DNA of 64,000 nt. It comes from DASVDE01 sp963740065. GTDB taxonomy: Bacteria > Actinomycetota > Thermoleophilia > Solirubrobacterales > 70-9. Under the pieces are notes generated by a model, which was given only the letters and a program-made list of their open reading frames with translations, was not told the DNA's origin and searched no databases. The translations under genes were made by a program, and so were the position numbers. Each line of letters begins with the position of its first letter. The stretch's first letter is position 1. Where the stretch lies: positions 1 through 64,000 of the forward strand of contig CAVUCS010000001.1 in the NCBI GenBank assembly GCA_963740065.1, given 5' to 3'. Positions 35,524-44,034 of the stretch are shown one piece after another.

Positions 35524-36216
35524 ATGGCTGCCGCACGAGAAACGTTGAAGGCCGCTCCGCGCGCGGAGTTCGGCTCCCGGACCACCCGCCGCTTGCGGCG
35601 CGGGGGGCTTGTGCCCGGCGTTGTCTACAGCGACGGCTCGGAGGCGCGCCCTTTTCAGGTTCCCGCCCGCGAGGTGCAGACGGTTCTCGCTGACGGCCAC
35701 GCGCTCTTCGACCTTGAGATCGAAGGCGGGAGAGCGGTGCCGGTCGTCGTCAAGGAGCAGCAGCTGCACCCGGTGAGAGGCGATCTCCAGCACATCGACC
35801 TGCAGGAGGTGAACCTCAGAGAGGCGATCCAGGCCGAGGTCGCGATTGAGCTCGAAGGCGCCGAAGGCGCCCCCGGCGTCAAGGAGGGCGGCGTCCTTGA
35901 GCACGTCACCCGCGAGATCACCGTCGAGGCGCTGCCGGCCGAGATCCCCGATCGGATCGTCGTCGACGTCTCCGCGATGGAGATCAACGACACGCTTCAG
36001 CTTTCCACCATCGACGCCCCCGAGGGCGTCAAGTTCGTCGCCGATGACCCCGAAGAGGTCACCATCGCCACCCTCTCGCCGCCGCGCATCGAGGAGGAGC
36101 CCGAGACCACCGTCGAGGAAGAGACGGAGCTGATCGGGGAAGAGGGCGAAGCCGCCGAGGGCGAAGCCGCCGCCGAAGAGGGCGATGGCGACTCCGGCGA
36201 CTCCGAAGGGGAGTAG
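35524..36216 (+). CDS. rplY: 50S ribosomal protein L25 (CTC-type, long form)
   Basis: 230 residues. The N-terminal L25 beta-barrel (LKAAPRAEFGSRTTRRLRRGGLVPGVVYS) binds 5S rRNA, and the C-terminal TL5/CTC domain (VEALPAEIPDRIVVDVSAMEINDTLQLSTI) follows. The last about 40 residues are acidic (EEEPETTVEEETELIGEEGEAAEG...), typical of actinobacterial forms. The stop is directly followed in the same frame by pth, preceded by the strong Shine-Dalgarno AAGGGGAG overlapping the L25 end. The L25-pth pairing is classical. Confidence 0.93.
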   Translation: MAAARETLKAAPRAEFGSRTTRRLRRGGLVPGVVYSDGSEARPFQVPAREVQTVLADGHALFDLEIEGGRAVPVVVKEQQLHPVRGDLQHIDLQEVNLREAIQAEVAIELEGAEGAPGVKEGGVLEHVTREITVEALPAEIPDRIVVDVSAMEINDTLQLSTIDAPEGVKFVADDPEEVTIATLSPPRIEEEPETTVEEETELIGEEGEAAEGEAAAEEGDGDSGDSEGE

Positions 36217-36219
36217 CCG

Positions 36220-36831
36220 CTGTCCCTGTTCCGCCGCCGGGCCGACCGCGAGGACGGCGCCCAGCCAGGCGAGCGCATCCTCATCGTCGGCCTTGGCAAC
36301 CCCGGCCGCGAGTACGAGGGGACTCGACACAGCATCGGCTTCGAGGTCGGCGCCGAGCTTGCGCGACGCTGGGAGCTGGGCCGGCCGAAGTCGAAGTTCG
36401 GCGGCCTGTTGAGCGAGGGCCGCGCCGCGCCGGGGGGGCCGCGGGTGGCGATCTTGCTGCCGCAGACCTACATGAACGAGTCCGGCAACTCGGCCGGGCC
36501 GGCGCGCGGCTCGCTGAAGGCGCCGCTGGATCGGACGATCGTTCTCCACGACGAGATCGACCTCCCCTTCGGCGAGGTGCAGTCTCGCCTCGGCGGCGGC
36601 CTGGCGGGCCACAACGGGCTGAAGAGCCTCAAGCGCGGCTTCGGCGACGCCGAGTTCTGGCGGGTGCGGGTGGGGGTCGGGAGGCCGGACTCGACCGACC
36701 CCGAGATCGTCGCCTCCTACGTCCTGGGCCGCTTCCGCGAGCCGCGCGAGGAGGTCACCGCCCTGATCGATCGCGCTGCCGGCGAGGCAGAGCGGTTGGT
36801 CGAGAAGCTAGGTTCCGGGAACGATGACTGA
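36220..36831 (+). CDS. pth: Peptidyl-tRNA hydrolase, probable CTG start
   Basis: About 203 residues. LIVGLGNPGREYEGTRHSIGFEV contains the catalytic His and the invariant GLGNPG. LPQTYMNESGNSAG has the conserved Asn, VLHDEIDLPFGEVQSRLGGGLAGHNGL the Asp and Asn of the active site. No ATG, GTG or TTG exists in frame between the L25 stop and a TTG at 36409, which would delete the conserved N-terminus. CTG at 36220 sits 6 nt after AAGGGGAG and gives the homolog-like MSLFRRRADRED. I therefore infer CTG initiation. The stop overlaps the next gene by 8 nt. Confidence 0.88.
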   Translation: MSLFRRRADREDGAQPGERILIVGLGNPGREYEGTRHSIGFEVGAELARRWELGRPKSKFGGLLSEGRAAPGGPRVAILLPQTYMNESGNSAGPARGSLKAPLDRTIVLHDEIDLPFGEVQSRLGGGLAGHNGLKSLKRGFGDAEFWRVRVGVGRPDSTDPEIVASYVLGRFREPREEVTALIDRAAGEAERLVEKLGSGNDD

Positions 36832-37555
36832 ATCATCCGAGCTGACCTCCTACGAAGTCGACGAGCGGGGCATCGGGGTACTGCGCTTACAGCGGCCCGA
36901 CTCCCGCAACGCGATCAACACCCAGATGCTCGCCGAGATGCTCGAGCACCTGGCGGTGGCCCGCGCCGACGACGCCGTTCGCGTCCTCCTCATCACCTCC
37001 TCCGATCACATGGGCCTCTCGGCGGGCGCCGACGTCAAGGAGCAGCTCGACGAGGAGGGCAAGGTGCGCAAGATGCAGCTCTTCGCCGACCTCTACGACG
37101 CGATCGTCGCCTTCCCGAAGCCGACGGTCGCCGTCTGCCACGGCGATGTCGTCGGCGGCGGCGCTGAGATTGCGGTCGCCTGCGACATGCGGGTCGGCGG
37201 CTCCAACCTGCGCATGCGCTTTCCCGGCGCGGCGCTGGGGGTGCCGGTCGGCCCGGCGCGCCTGGTCACCCTCTGCGGCCTCGCCGCCGCCAAGTACCTA
37301 CTGCTGTCCTCCCGAACCGTCGCCGCCGACGAGGCTCTGCGGCTCGGACTGGTCAACCGCGTCGCCCCCGCGGCGGCGACCGAGGAGTCGGCGATGGAGC
37401 TCGCCGCCCAAGTTGCCACGCACCCACCCGAGGCGGTCGCCCGCCTGAAGCGGATGCTGCACGAGTGGGACGACATCGAGGGCCGCTCCGGCGCCGAGGG
37501 CGTTGGCCAGGTCGATTGGGCGCGTTCCGGCCCCGGCCTCCCCTCCCGCTCATAA
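36824..37555 (+). CDS. Enoyl-CoA hydratase/isomerase family protein
   Basis: 243 residues of the crotonase fold. RPDSRNAINTQMLAEML, the first oxyanion-hole segment LSAGADVKEQLDEEG, and the second VCHGDVVGGGAEIAVACDMRVG are clear. The usual catalytic Glu position in the PELxLG region reads PGAALGVPVGPARL, so the second acid may be missing and a hydrolase or isomerase role is possible. The ATG lies inside the pth 3' end (8-nt overlap), so it belongs to the L25-pth operon. A family A palindrome follows 2 nt after the stop. Confidence 0.88.
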   Translation: MTESSELTSYEVDERGIGVLRLQRPDSRNAINTQMLAEMLEHLAVARADDAVRVLLITSSDHMGLSAGADVKEQLDEEGKVRKMQLFADLYDAIVAFPKPTVAVCHGDVVGGGAEIAVACDMRVGGSNLRMRFPGAALGVPVGPARLVTLCGLAAAKYLLLSSRTVAADEALRLGLVNRVAPAAATEESAMELAAQVATHPPEAVARLKRMLHEWDDIEGRSGAEGVGQVDWARSGPGLPSRS

Positions 37556-37556
37556 T

Positions 37557-37607
37557 CGTTCCGCTGCGACTTATCTCGGTATGCCAGGCATAAGTCGCAA
37601 CGGAACG
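37557..37607 (+). repeat. Family A palindrome between the hydratase gene and mfd
   Basis: 51 bp, CGTTCCGCTGCGACTTAT arms with a few inner mismatches. It ends 8 nt before the mfd ATG and so occupies the whole upstream region. Confidence 0.9.
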
Positions 37608-37615
37608 TTGTCGCC

Positions 37616-40600
37616 ATGAGCCTGCGCCCACTTGTCGAGATCGCCGCCGAAAATGAGCGCCTCCACGCGCTCGCCGGCCGCGCGTGCGAAGCCGCGGCGG
37701 GGGGGAGACGCTCACGGTCCGCGCTTCCACGATGCTGCGACCGTTGCTGCTGGCGGCGTTGCTCGAGGACGACCGCGGCCTCGCCGGGCGTCCCGCCCTC
37801 TTGGTCAGCGCCGATGACCGCTCCGCCCGCGACCTCGCCGCCGATCTGCGCGCCTATCTGGCGCCGCGCCGGGTCCGCTTTTACCCCTCGCGAGGGACCG
37901 GCTACGCCTCTCACGTCACCCCGCCGCCACACCTGGTCGGGTTGCGAATCGATGCTCTCGACGCGCTGCGCTCGGAAGAGGACGCGGTGGTCGTCGCCGG
38001 CGCTACGGCGCTCGCCGAGGCGGTGCCCGACGCCTCCCTGCGCCCCGCCGGCTTCGCGATCTCCAAGGGTGAGGAGATCGACCTCGCCGAGGTCGCCAAG
38101 AACCTGGTCGCGGCCGGTTACGAGCGGGTCGATCAGGTCGAGGAGCGCGGGGGGTTCGCCGTCCGCGGCGGCATCCTCGATGTCTTCCCGGCGACTGAGG
38201 AGCGCGCCGTGCGGATCGAGCTGTTCGGCGATGAGGTCGAGTCGATGCGCTGGTTCTCGACCTTCACCCAGCGCTCGCTGGGCGACGGCGACCGGGTCGA
38301 GCTGGCCCCGGCAGCCGAGCTCGACGCAGAGCACCGCGAGTTGGCCGAGCTGGCGGCGATGGAGGCCGCCGAGAAGGGGGAGGAGCCGCCGAGCCTCGGC
38401 GACGTGTTGCCGTTGGAGGACTTTGGCGCCCCGCTCGACCTCGTTCCCGACTCCGCCGCGGTGATCCTCGCCGCCGCCGAGGAGATTGAGCCCGCCCTGC
38501 GCGACCACTGGGAGGACGCGACGACGGCGATGCACGCCGACGACGCCCGTCACCTCTACGTCGACGTCGCCGCGCCGCTCGCACGAGCGCGCCGCCCTCT
38601 CCCTGACCGGGGTCGACGAAGCTCTCGCAGGCACCGACGAGGGAGACGGCGACGCCGCTCCCAGCATTTACCCACCTATGGTGGGGGAAAAGCTGGGAGC
38701 GTTTCGCGCCGCCCGCGCCGAGTCTCCGGCCCGCAGCGTCAGAGAGGCGGAGGGGGAGCTGGAGAAGCTCGTCCGCTCCGGCTATCGCACGGTCGTCGCC
38801 TTCGACAGCCTCGGCGAGGCCGAGCGCACCCGCTACAACCTCGACCGCATCGATGTCTCGATGCTCGAGGGCGGCCGCCTCTCGCCCGACCCCGCCCTCA
38901 CCTTCGCCGAGGCTCGCCTGCGCGAGGGATTCGTCAGCCCGGAGCTGAAACTCGCCGTCTATCCCTTCCGCCGCCTCGTCCATCGCCGCCGCGGCGCCGA
39001 TGAGCGCGCGCCCGGCGCCGCTCGCGGCCGCCTCGCCTTCAGCGACCTGCGGGTCGGTGACCACGTCGTCCACGAGGACCACGGCGTCGCCCGCTTCGCT
39101 GGTTTCGAGACCCGCGAGGTCGGCGGCGTCACCCGCGACTACCTCTACCTCGAATACAAAGGCGAGGACCGCGTCTACGTCCCCACCGACCAGCTGGCGA
39201 AGCTGAGCCGCTACGTCGGCGCCGCCGGCGCGCCGACCCTCTCGGCGCTGGGCGGCAAACGCTGGCAGAACATGAAGGCGCGCGCCCGCAGAGCGGCTGA
39301 CGCCCTCGCCGGCGAGCTGCTCAACCTCTACGCCGAGCGCCGCGCTCGCAAGGGCCACACCTTCGGCCCCGACGGCGAGTGGCAGATGACGATGGAGAGC
39401 GCCTTCCCCTACCGCGAGACGGCGGATCAGCTGGAGGCGATCGAGGCGGTCAAGGGCGACATGGAAGGCGAGCGGCCGATGGACCGACTGGTCTGCGGCG
39501 ACGTCGGCTTCGGCAAGACCGAGGTCGCCCTGCGCGCCGCGGTCAAGGCCGCCGCCGACGGCAGACAGGTGCTGATGTTGGTGCCGACGACGATCCTCGC
39601 CCAGCAGCACTTCGGCACCTTCCGCGAGCGCCTCGCCGACCTGCCCTTCGTCGTCGAGGGCGTCTCCCGCCTGCGCGCGGCGGCCGAGGTGAAAGCGGTG
39701 CTGCGCGATTTCGAGGCCGGCAAGGTCGACGTCCTGATCGGCACCCACCGGCTGCTCTCCCGCGACGTGCGGGCGAAGGACCTCGGCCTCGTCATCGTCG
39801 ATGAGGAGCAGCGCTTCGGGGTCAAGCAGAAGGAGTTGCTGCGCCAGCTGAAGCTGAAGGTGGACGTGCTCTCGCTCTCGGCGACGCCGATCCCGCGCAC
39901 CCTGCAGATGAGCCTCGCCGGCCTGCGCGACATCTCGGTGATCGAGACCCCGCCCGAGGGCCGCCGCCCGGTCCGCACCTACGTCGGGCCCTACGACGAG
40001 GATCTGGTGCGGCGGGCGATCGAGCGCGAGGTCGAGCGCGGCGGCCAGGCCTTCTTCCTGCACAACCGGATCGAGTCCCTGCACGAGGTCGCCGAGCGCC
40101 TGCGCGGGCTCGTCCCCGGCGCCCGCTTCGCCGAGGCCCACGGGCAGATGGACGAGGGGGAGCTGGAGACGACGATGCTCGACTTCCTCCGCGGCGGCGC
40201 CGACTGCCTGGTGACGACGACGATCATCGAGTCCGGCCTCGACATCCCCTCCGCCAACACGCTGATCGTCGAGCGCGCCGACCAGCTCGGCCTCTCCCAG
40301 GCGTACCAAATTCGCGGCCGGGTCGGCCGCTCTCGCGAGCGCGCCTTCGCCTACCTGCTCTACCCCTCGCCCGAGATGCTGACCGAGGAGGCGGCGACGC
40401 GGCTCTCCACACTCGCCGACCACACGGAGCTGGGATCGGGCTTCCGCATCGCGATGCGCGACCTCGACATCCGCGGCGCCGGCAACCTGCTCGGCGATGA
40501 GCAGTCCGGCCACGTCGCCGCGGTCGGCTTTGAGCTCTACTGCCAGATGATCGACGAGGCCGTCGGTGAAGCGGGCGCCGCCGAGGGGGAGGGGGAGGAG

Positions 40601-41065
40601 GCGCCGGAGCCGGTCCGCCTCGACGTCCCGGTCAATGCCTACCTGCCCGCCTCCTACATCCCCTTCGAGGCGGCGAAGATCGACGTTCACCGCCGCGTCG
40701 CCGCCGCCCGCGCGCCGGGCGAGCTGCGCGCGATCCGCGACGAGCTGACCGATCGCTTCGGCCCGCCGCCGCCGGAGGTCGAGAACTTGCTCTCCTTGCA
40801 GCGGGCGCGGATCGAGCTGGGGCTGGCCGGGGCGCGCAGCATCGAGTTCCGCGGCGGCCGCCTCAGCGTCACCGGGGTCGAGCTGGATTCCGATGGGGCC
40901 GGCGTCCTGCGCGAGCGCTTGGAGGGCGCGCTGTACGAGTGGCGGGAGAGAACCGCGGGGGTCAGCGTCTCCAACGAGCCGGAGGCCCGCCTCGCCGCCG
41001 TGCTGGCTATGGCGGACGCTTTAAGGGACGCTAAGGCAAGTTCGGATATGCTCCCGACCTCGTGA
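37616..41065 (+). CDS. mfd: Transcription-repair coupling factor Mfd (two apparent frameshifts; palindrome inside)
   Basis: About 1,149 codons, full length. The UvrB-like N-terminus (LVSADDRSARDLAADLRAYLAPRRVRFYPSRGT, GGILDVFPATEERAVRIELFGDEVESMRWF), the RNA-polymerase-interacting CarD-like domain (LRVGDHVVHEDHGVARFAGF...), the helicase motifs GDVGFGKTEVAL, VDEEQRFGVKQKE, SATPIPRTLQ and QIRGRVGRSRERAF, and the C-terminal TRCF domain are all present. It removes stalled RNA polymerase and recruits UvrA. One missing G in the G run at 37699-37705 and one extra base near 38582 break the frame. A family H palindrome at 38654 adds APSIYPPMVGEKLGAF in a poorly conserved linker. The stop overlaps the next GTG. 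Confidence 0.93.
38654..38699 (+). repeat. Family H 46-bp palindrome inside mfd
   Basis: CGCTCCCAGC and GCTGGGAGCG arms with inner CCCACCTATGGTGGG. 46 bp is not a multiple of three, so the host frame is kept only if flanking bases changed too; a frame break lies about 70 bp upstream. Confidence 0.85.
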
Positions 41066-42162
41066 GTCCCGATTCGAGGAAGAGACCCACGACGGGCAAG
41101 GGAAGAGGGAGTGCCGGGAAGCGCTCTTCAAGTCTTGCGCCGTTCCAGCGCCTGGGCCTACTGGTCTTCGGCGTCCTGCTGCTTGTCCTCTTCCTCGGCT
41201 TCGCTGTCGCCGAGGGACTCGGCGACCCGAGCATCCCCAGCGGTGACGTCGCCCTGGTCCAGGACACCCCAGGCGACATTGGAAACGTCTCCCAAGCGGA
41301 CTACGACAAGGCTCTCCTGCAGACCGCCTCTCGAGCCGGACTGAGAGAGGCGCCCAAGCCCGGCGATAGACAGTACGAGGACGTGAAGATGGCCGCGATG
41401 GGCGACCTCCTCGATTCCGTCTGGATCCAGGGCGAGGCGTCGGAGATGGGGATCGAGGTGACGCAGAAAGAGATCGACACCGAGCTCGCCAGCATCAAGA
41501 GACAGAACTTCAGAACCGAGGCCGAATTCAAGAGATTCCTCAGGGACTCTCACTTCACCGCGGAGGACGTGAACGAGCGGGTGAAGCTGCAGCTGTTCAG
41601 CACCAAGATCCAACAGCAGATCACCGAGAACGTGCCCGAGCCGTCCCAGAGCCAGGTTGAGGACTACTACGAGGCGGCGAAGTCGACTCAGTTCACGACG
41701 CCGGCGGTAAGAGCGCAAGGAAGAACGAGAGACAGCCCGGCGGTGAGAGGTAGACCAGAGACGGTCCAGTCGCTCGACGAGGTCAGATCGCAGATCATCT
41801 CCCAGCTTCAGCAGCAGGCACAGCAGGACGTCTTCGCCGCTTTCATCGCCAACTACGGCAGCAAGTGGCAGTCGCGCACCTTCTGCGCCGACGGCTACGT
41901 GATCGAGCGCTGCGACAACTTCACGGCCAGCGGCCACCCGGCGGATGCGCCCCCCGGTTGCTACGAGGCGAATCCGAGAACCCCGCCCGAGGCTTGCCCG
42001 GCGCCGGTTCAGCAGCTCGCACCGGCTCTGCCGGGGACGGTCAACCCCCTCACTCCGCAGGGTCAGAGACTTCCGCAACGCCCGACGCCGACCGGCCTCA
42101 GAGATACCCCGGCCGCCCCGGCGGGCCTGCCGCCAGGCATCGTTCCCGGCGCCACCCCGTAG
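41062..42162 (+). CDS. SurA N-terminal-like lipoprotein/chaperone lacking its parvulin domain
   Basis: 366 residues. The basic N-terminus and one TM segment (LGLLVFGVLLLVLFLGFAVA) precede a SurA-N-like helical domain (MGIEVTQKEIDTELASIKRQNFRTEAEFKRFLRDSHFTAEDVNERVKLQLFSTKI). The C-terminal helix LDEVRSQIISQLQQQAQQDVFAAFIANYGSKW normally follows a parvulin PPIase domain. Here the two are joined by only about 20 odd residues (VRAQGRTRDSPAVRGRPET), so the catalytic domain is missing. Of 25 Arg codons, 16 are AGA, whereas eno next door uses almost only CGN. GTG start overlapping the mfd stop; TATGCT lies 9 nt upstream. The tail is Pro-rich. Confidence 0.8.
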   Translation: MSPDSRKRPTTGKGRGSAGKRSSSLAPFQRLGLLVFGVLLLVLFLGFAVAEGLGDPSIPSGDVALVQDTPGDIGNVSQADYDKALLQTASRAGLREAPKPGDRQYEDVKMAAMGDLLDSVWIQGEASEMGIEVTQKEIDTELASIKRQNFRTEAEFKRFLRDSHFTAEDVNERVKLQLFSTKIQQQITENVPEPSQSQVEDYYEAAKSTQFTTPAVRAQGRTRDSPAVRGRPETVQSLDEVRSQIISQLQQQAQQDVFAAFIANYGSKWQSRTFCADGYVIERCDNFTASGHPADAPPGCYEANPRTPPEACPAPVQQLAPALPGTVNPLTPQGQRLPQRPTPTGLRDTPAAPAGLPPGIVPGATP

Positions 42163-42180
42163 CGGCCTCCGCCAAAACTC

Positions 42181-42231
42181 CGTTCCGCTGCGAGTTATCT
42201 CTGGCATGCCGGGATAACTCGCAGCGGAACG
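42181..42231 (+). repeat. Family A palindrome (GAGTTAT subtype) upstream of eno
   Basis: 51 bp, CGTTCCGCTGCGAGTTATC arms. It ends 14 nt before the eno -10 box, so the eno -35 position falls inside the right arm. Confidence 0.9.
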
Positions 42232-42245
42232 CCGGTGCGGGTGAA

Positions 42246-42251
42246 TAGACT
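42246..42251 (+). promoter_or_regulatory. -10 box (TAGACT) for leaderless eno
   Basis: TAGACT, 9 nt spacer GCCGCCTCC, GTG at 42261. The ppx gene has the nearly identical arrangement TAGAGT-GCCGCCCTC-GTG. Confidence 0.6.
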
Positions 42252-42260
42252 GCCGCCTCC

Positions 42261-43556
42261 GTGAGCGCCATCGCTTCCATCCACGCGCGGCAGATTCTCG
42301 ATTCGCGCGGCAACCCGACGGTCGAAGTTGAGGTCGTCCTTGAGTCCGGAGCGCGCGGGGTCGCGGCGGTGCCGTCCGGCGCCTCGACCGGGGAGTTCGA
42401 GGCGGTCGAGCTGCGCGACGGCGGCGAGGCCTGGGCCGGCAAGGGTGTCGCCAAGGCGGTCGCTCATGTGAACGGCGAGATCGCCGCCGCGTTGGTCGGG
42501 GCACGTGCCGCCGAACAGGGCGCCCTCGACCGCACGATGATTGAGCTCGACGGCACCCCGAACAAGGGACGCCTCGGCGCCAACGCGATCCTCGGCGTTT
42601 CTTTGGCCGCCGCCAAGGCCGCTGCCGCCGACTCCAACCAGCCGCTCTACCGCTACCTGGCTGAGCTCTACGGGGGTGGTGAGCCGACGCTCCTCCCGGT
42701 GCCGATGATGAACGTCCTCAACGGTGGCGCCCACGCCGACAACTCGGTCGACTTCCAGGAGTTCATGGTGGTCCCGGCCGGGGCAAGCAGCTTCTCCGAG
42801 TGCCTGCGGGTCGGCACCGAGGTCTTCCACGCGCTGAAGAAGAGCCTGGCAGCCGCCGGGCACTCAACGTCGGTTGGCGACGAAGGCGGCTTCGCGCCAA
42901 ATCTGGAGTCCAACGAAGCGGCGCTGCAGGCGGTGCTGGCGGGGGTGGAGGCGGCCGGGTATGAGCCCGGCGCCGATGTTTTCATCGCCCTCGATCCGGC
43001 GACCAGCGAGGTCTTCGAAGGCGGCGCTTACGTTCTGGAGCACGAGGGGCGCACTCTCTCCCCGGAGGAGATGGCTTCTTACTGGGAGGACGCCTGCTCG
43101 CGCTATCCCATCCTCTCGATCGAGGATGGTATGGACGAGGAGGATTGGGACGGCTGGAAGCTCCTCACCGAGAAGCTGGGGGAGCGCGTCCAACTGGTCG
43201 GCGACGATCTCTTTGTGACCAACCCCGAGCGGTTGCGGCGCGGCATCGAGGCGGGCGTCGGCAACTCGATCCTGGTCAAGGTCAACCAGATCGGCACCCT
43301 GACCGAGACCCTCGACGCGATCCGCATTGCCGGCGACGCCGGCTACACCGCCGTCATCTCCCACCGCTCCGGTGAGACCGAGGACACGACGATCGCCGAT
43401 CTCGCCGTCGCCACCGGCGCCGGCCAGATCAAGACCGGCGCCCCTTCTCGCTCCGATCGCGTCGCCAAGTACAACCGCTTGCTGCGGATCGAGGAGGAGC
43501 TGGGGACGCGGGCGGAATTTCCCGGCTTGCAGGCCTTCCGCCAACGGTCCAAGTAG
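42261..43556 (+). CDS. eno: Enolase
   Basis: 431 residues, full length. ARQILDSRGNPTVEVEV, GANAILGVSLAAAKAAA, NVLNGGAHADNSVDFQEFM, VGDEGGFAPNL, the Mg ligands in SIEDGMDEEDWDGW and VGDDLFVTN, and the signature KVNQIGTLTET and SHRSGETEDTTIADLAVAT are intact. It interconverts 2-phosphoglycerate and phosphoenolpyruvate in glycolysis. GTG start, leaderless. It is followed by ftsB, the conserved actinobacterial eno-ftsB order. Confidence 0.97.
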   Translation: MSAIASIHARQILDSRGNPTVEVEVVLESGARGVAAVPSGASTGEFEAVELRDGGEAWAGKGVAKAVAHVNGEIAAALVGARAAEQGALDRTMIELDGTPNKGRLGANAILGVSLAAAKAAAADSNQPLYRYLAELYGGGEPTLLPVPMMNVLNGGAHADNSVDFQEFMVVPAGASSFSECLRVGTEVFHALKKSLAAAGHSTSVGDEGGFAPNLESNEAALQAVLAGVEAAGYEPGADVFIALDPATSEVFEGGAYVLEHEGRTLSPEEMASYWEDACSRYPILSIEDGMDEEDWDGWKLLTEKLGERVQLVGDDLFVTNPERLRRGIEAGVGNSILVKVNQIGTLTETLDAIRIAGDAGYTAVISHRSGETEDTTIADLAVATGAGQIKTGAPSRSDRVAKYNRLLRIEEELGTRAEFPGLQAFRQRSK

Positions 43557-43592
43557 TGCAGGAATGCGGGACCCGGCCGCAAATGACCGGGC

Positions 43593-43961
43593 ATGGCAGC
43601 GCGCGCTTACGCGGGAACGGCAAACGCCCGTACGGCTCGGCGCCGTCCGGCCGCCCGCAGGCGCCCCGGCCCCCGCAGCGGGGCCAGTCGCATCCACTGG
43701 GATCGCGTCGGCCGCGTCGCCCTGACCCTGGTCCTCATCGTGGTCGCCTATTCCTACGTCAACCCGATGGTCAACTTCGTCAAGACCTATACGGCGACGA
43801 CGGCGGCCAAGGCCGAGCGGCACGAGCAACAGGCCGAGAACACCCGCCTCCACAACCGCGTCCAGTCAGCCGACGAGCCGGAGGCGATCACTCGCAAGGC
43901 CCGCGCTCAGGGCATGATCGTCCCGGGCGAGACGCCGTTCTCGGTCCGCGGCGTCCACTGA
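43593..43961 (+). CDS. ftsB: Septum formation initiator (FtsB/DivIC-like)
   Basis: 122 residues. The basic cytoplasmic N-terminus (RTARRRPAARRRPGPRSG) is followed by one TM helix (VGRVALTLVLIVVAYSYVNPMV), a short coiled coil (TTAAKAERHEQQAENTRLHNRVQS) and the conserved DivIC end EAITRKARAQGMIVPGETPF. It forms part of the divisome FtsQ-FtsB-FtsL-like complex at midcell. It lies 36 nt after eno. A palindrome starts 1 nt after the stop. Confidence 0.9.
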   Translation: MAARAYAGTANARTARRRPAARRRPGPRSGASRIHWDRVGRVALTLVLIVVAYSYVNPMVNFVKTYTATTAAKAERHEQQAENTRLHNRVQSADEPEAITRKARAQGMIVPGETPFSVRGVH

Positions 43962-43962
43962 C

Positions 43963-44008
43963 CGAGTGGTCGGTTGACCCACGGATGCGGTGGTCAAACG
44001 ACCACTCG
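43963..44008 (+). repeat. 46-bp palindrome (family I) between ftsB and a glycosyltransferase gene
   Basis: CGAGTGGTCGGTTGACC and GGTCAAACGACCACTCG pair with one mismatch around a short centre. Same size class as families B, G and H. Confidence 0.8.
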
Positions 44009-44034
44009 TTGCTGACTTCTTCGTATTGGAGCAT

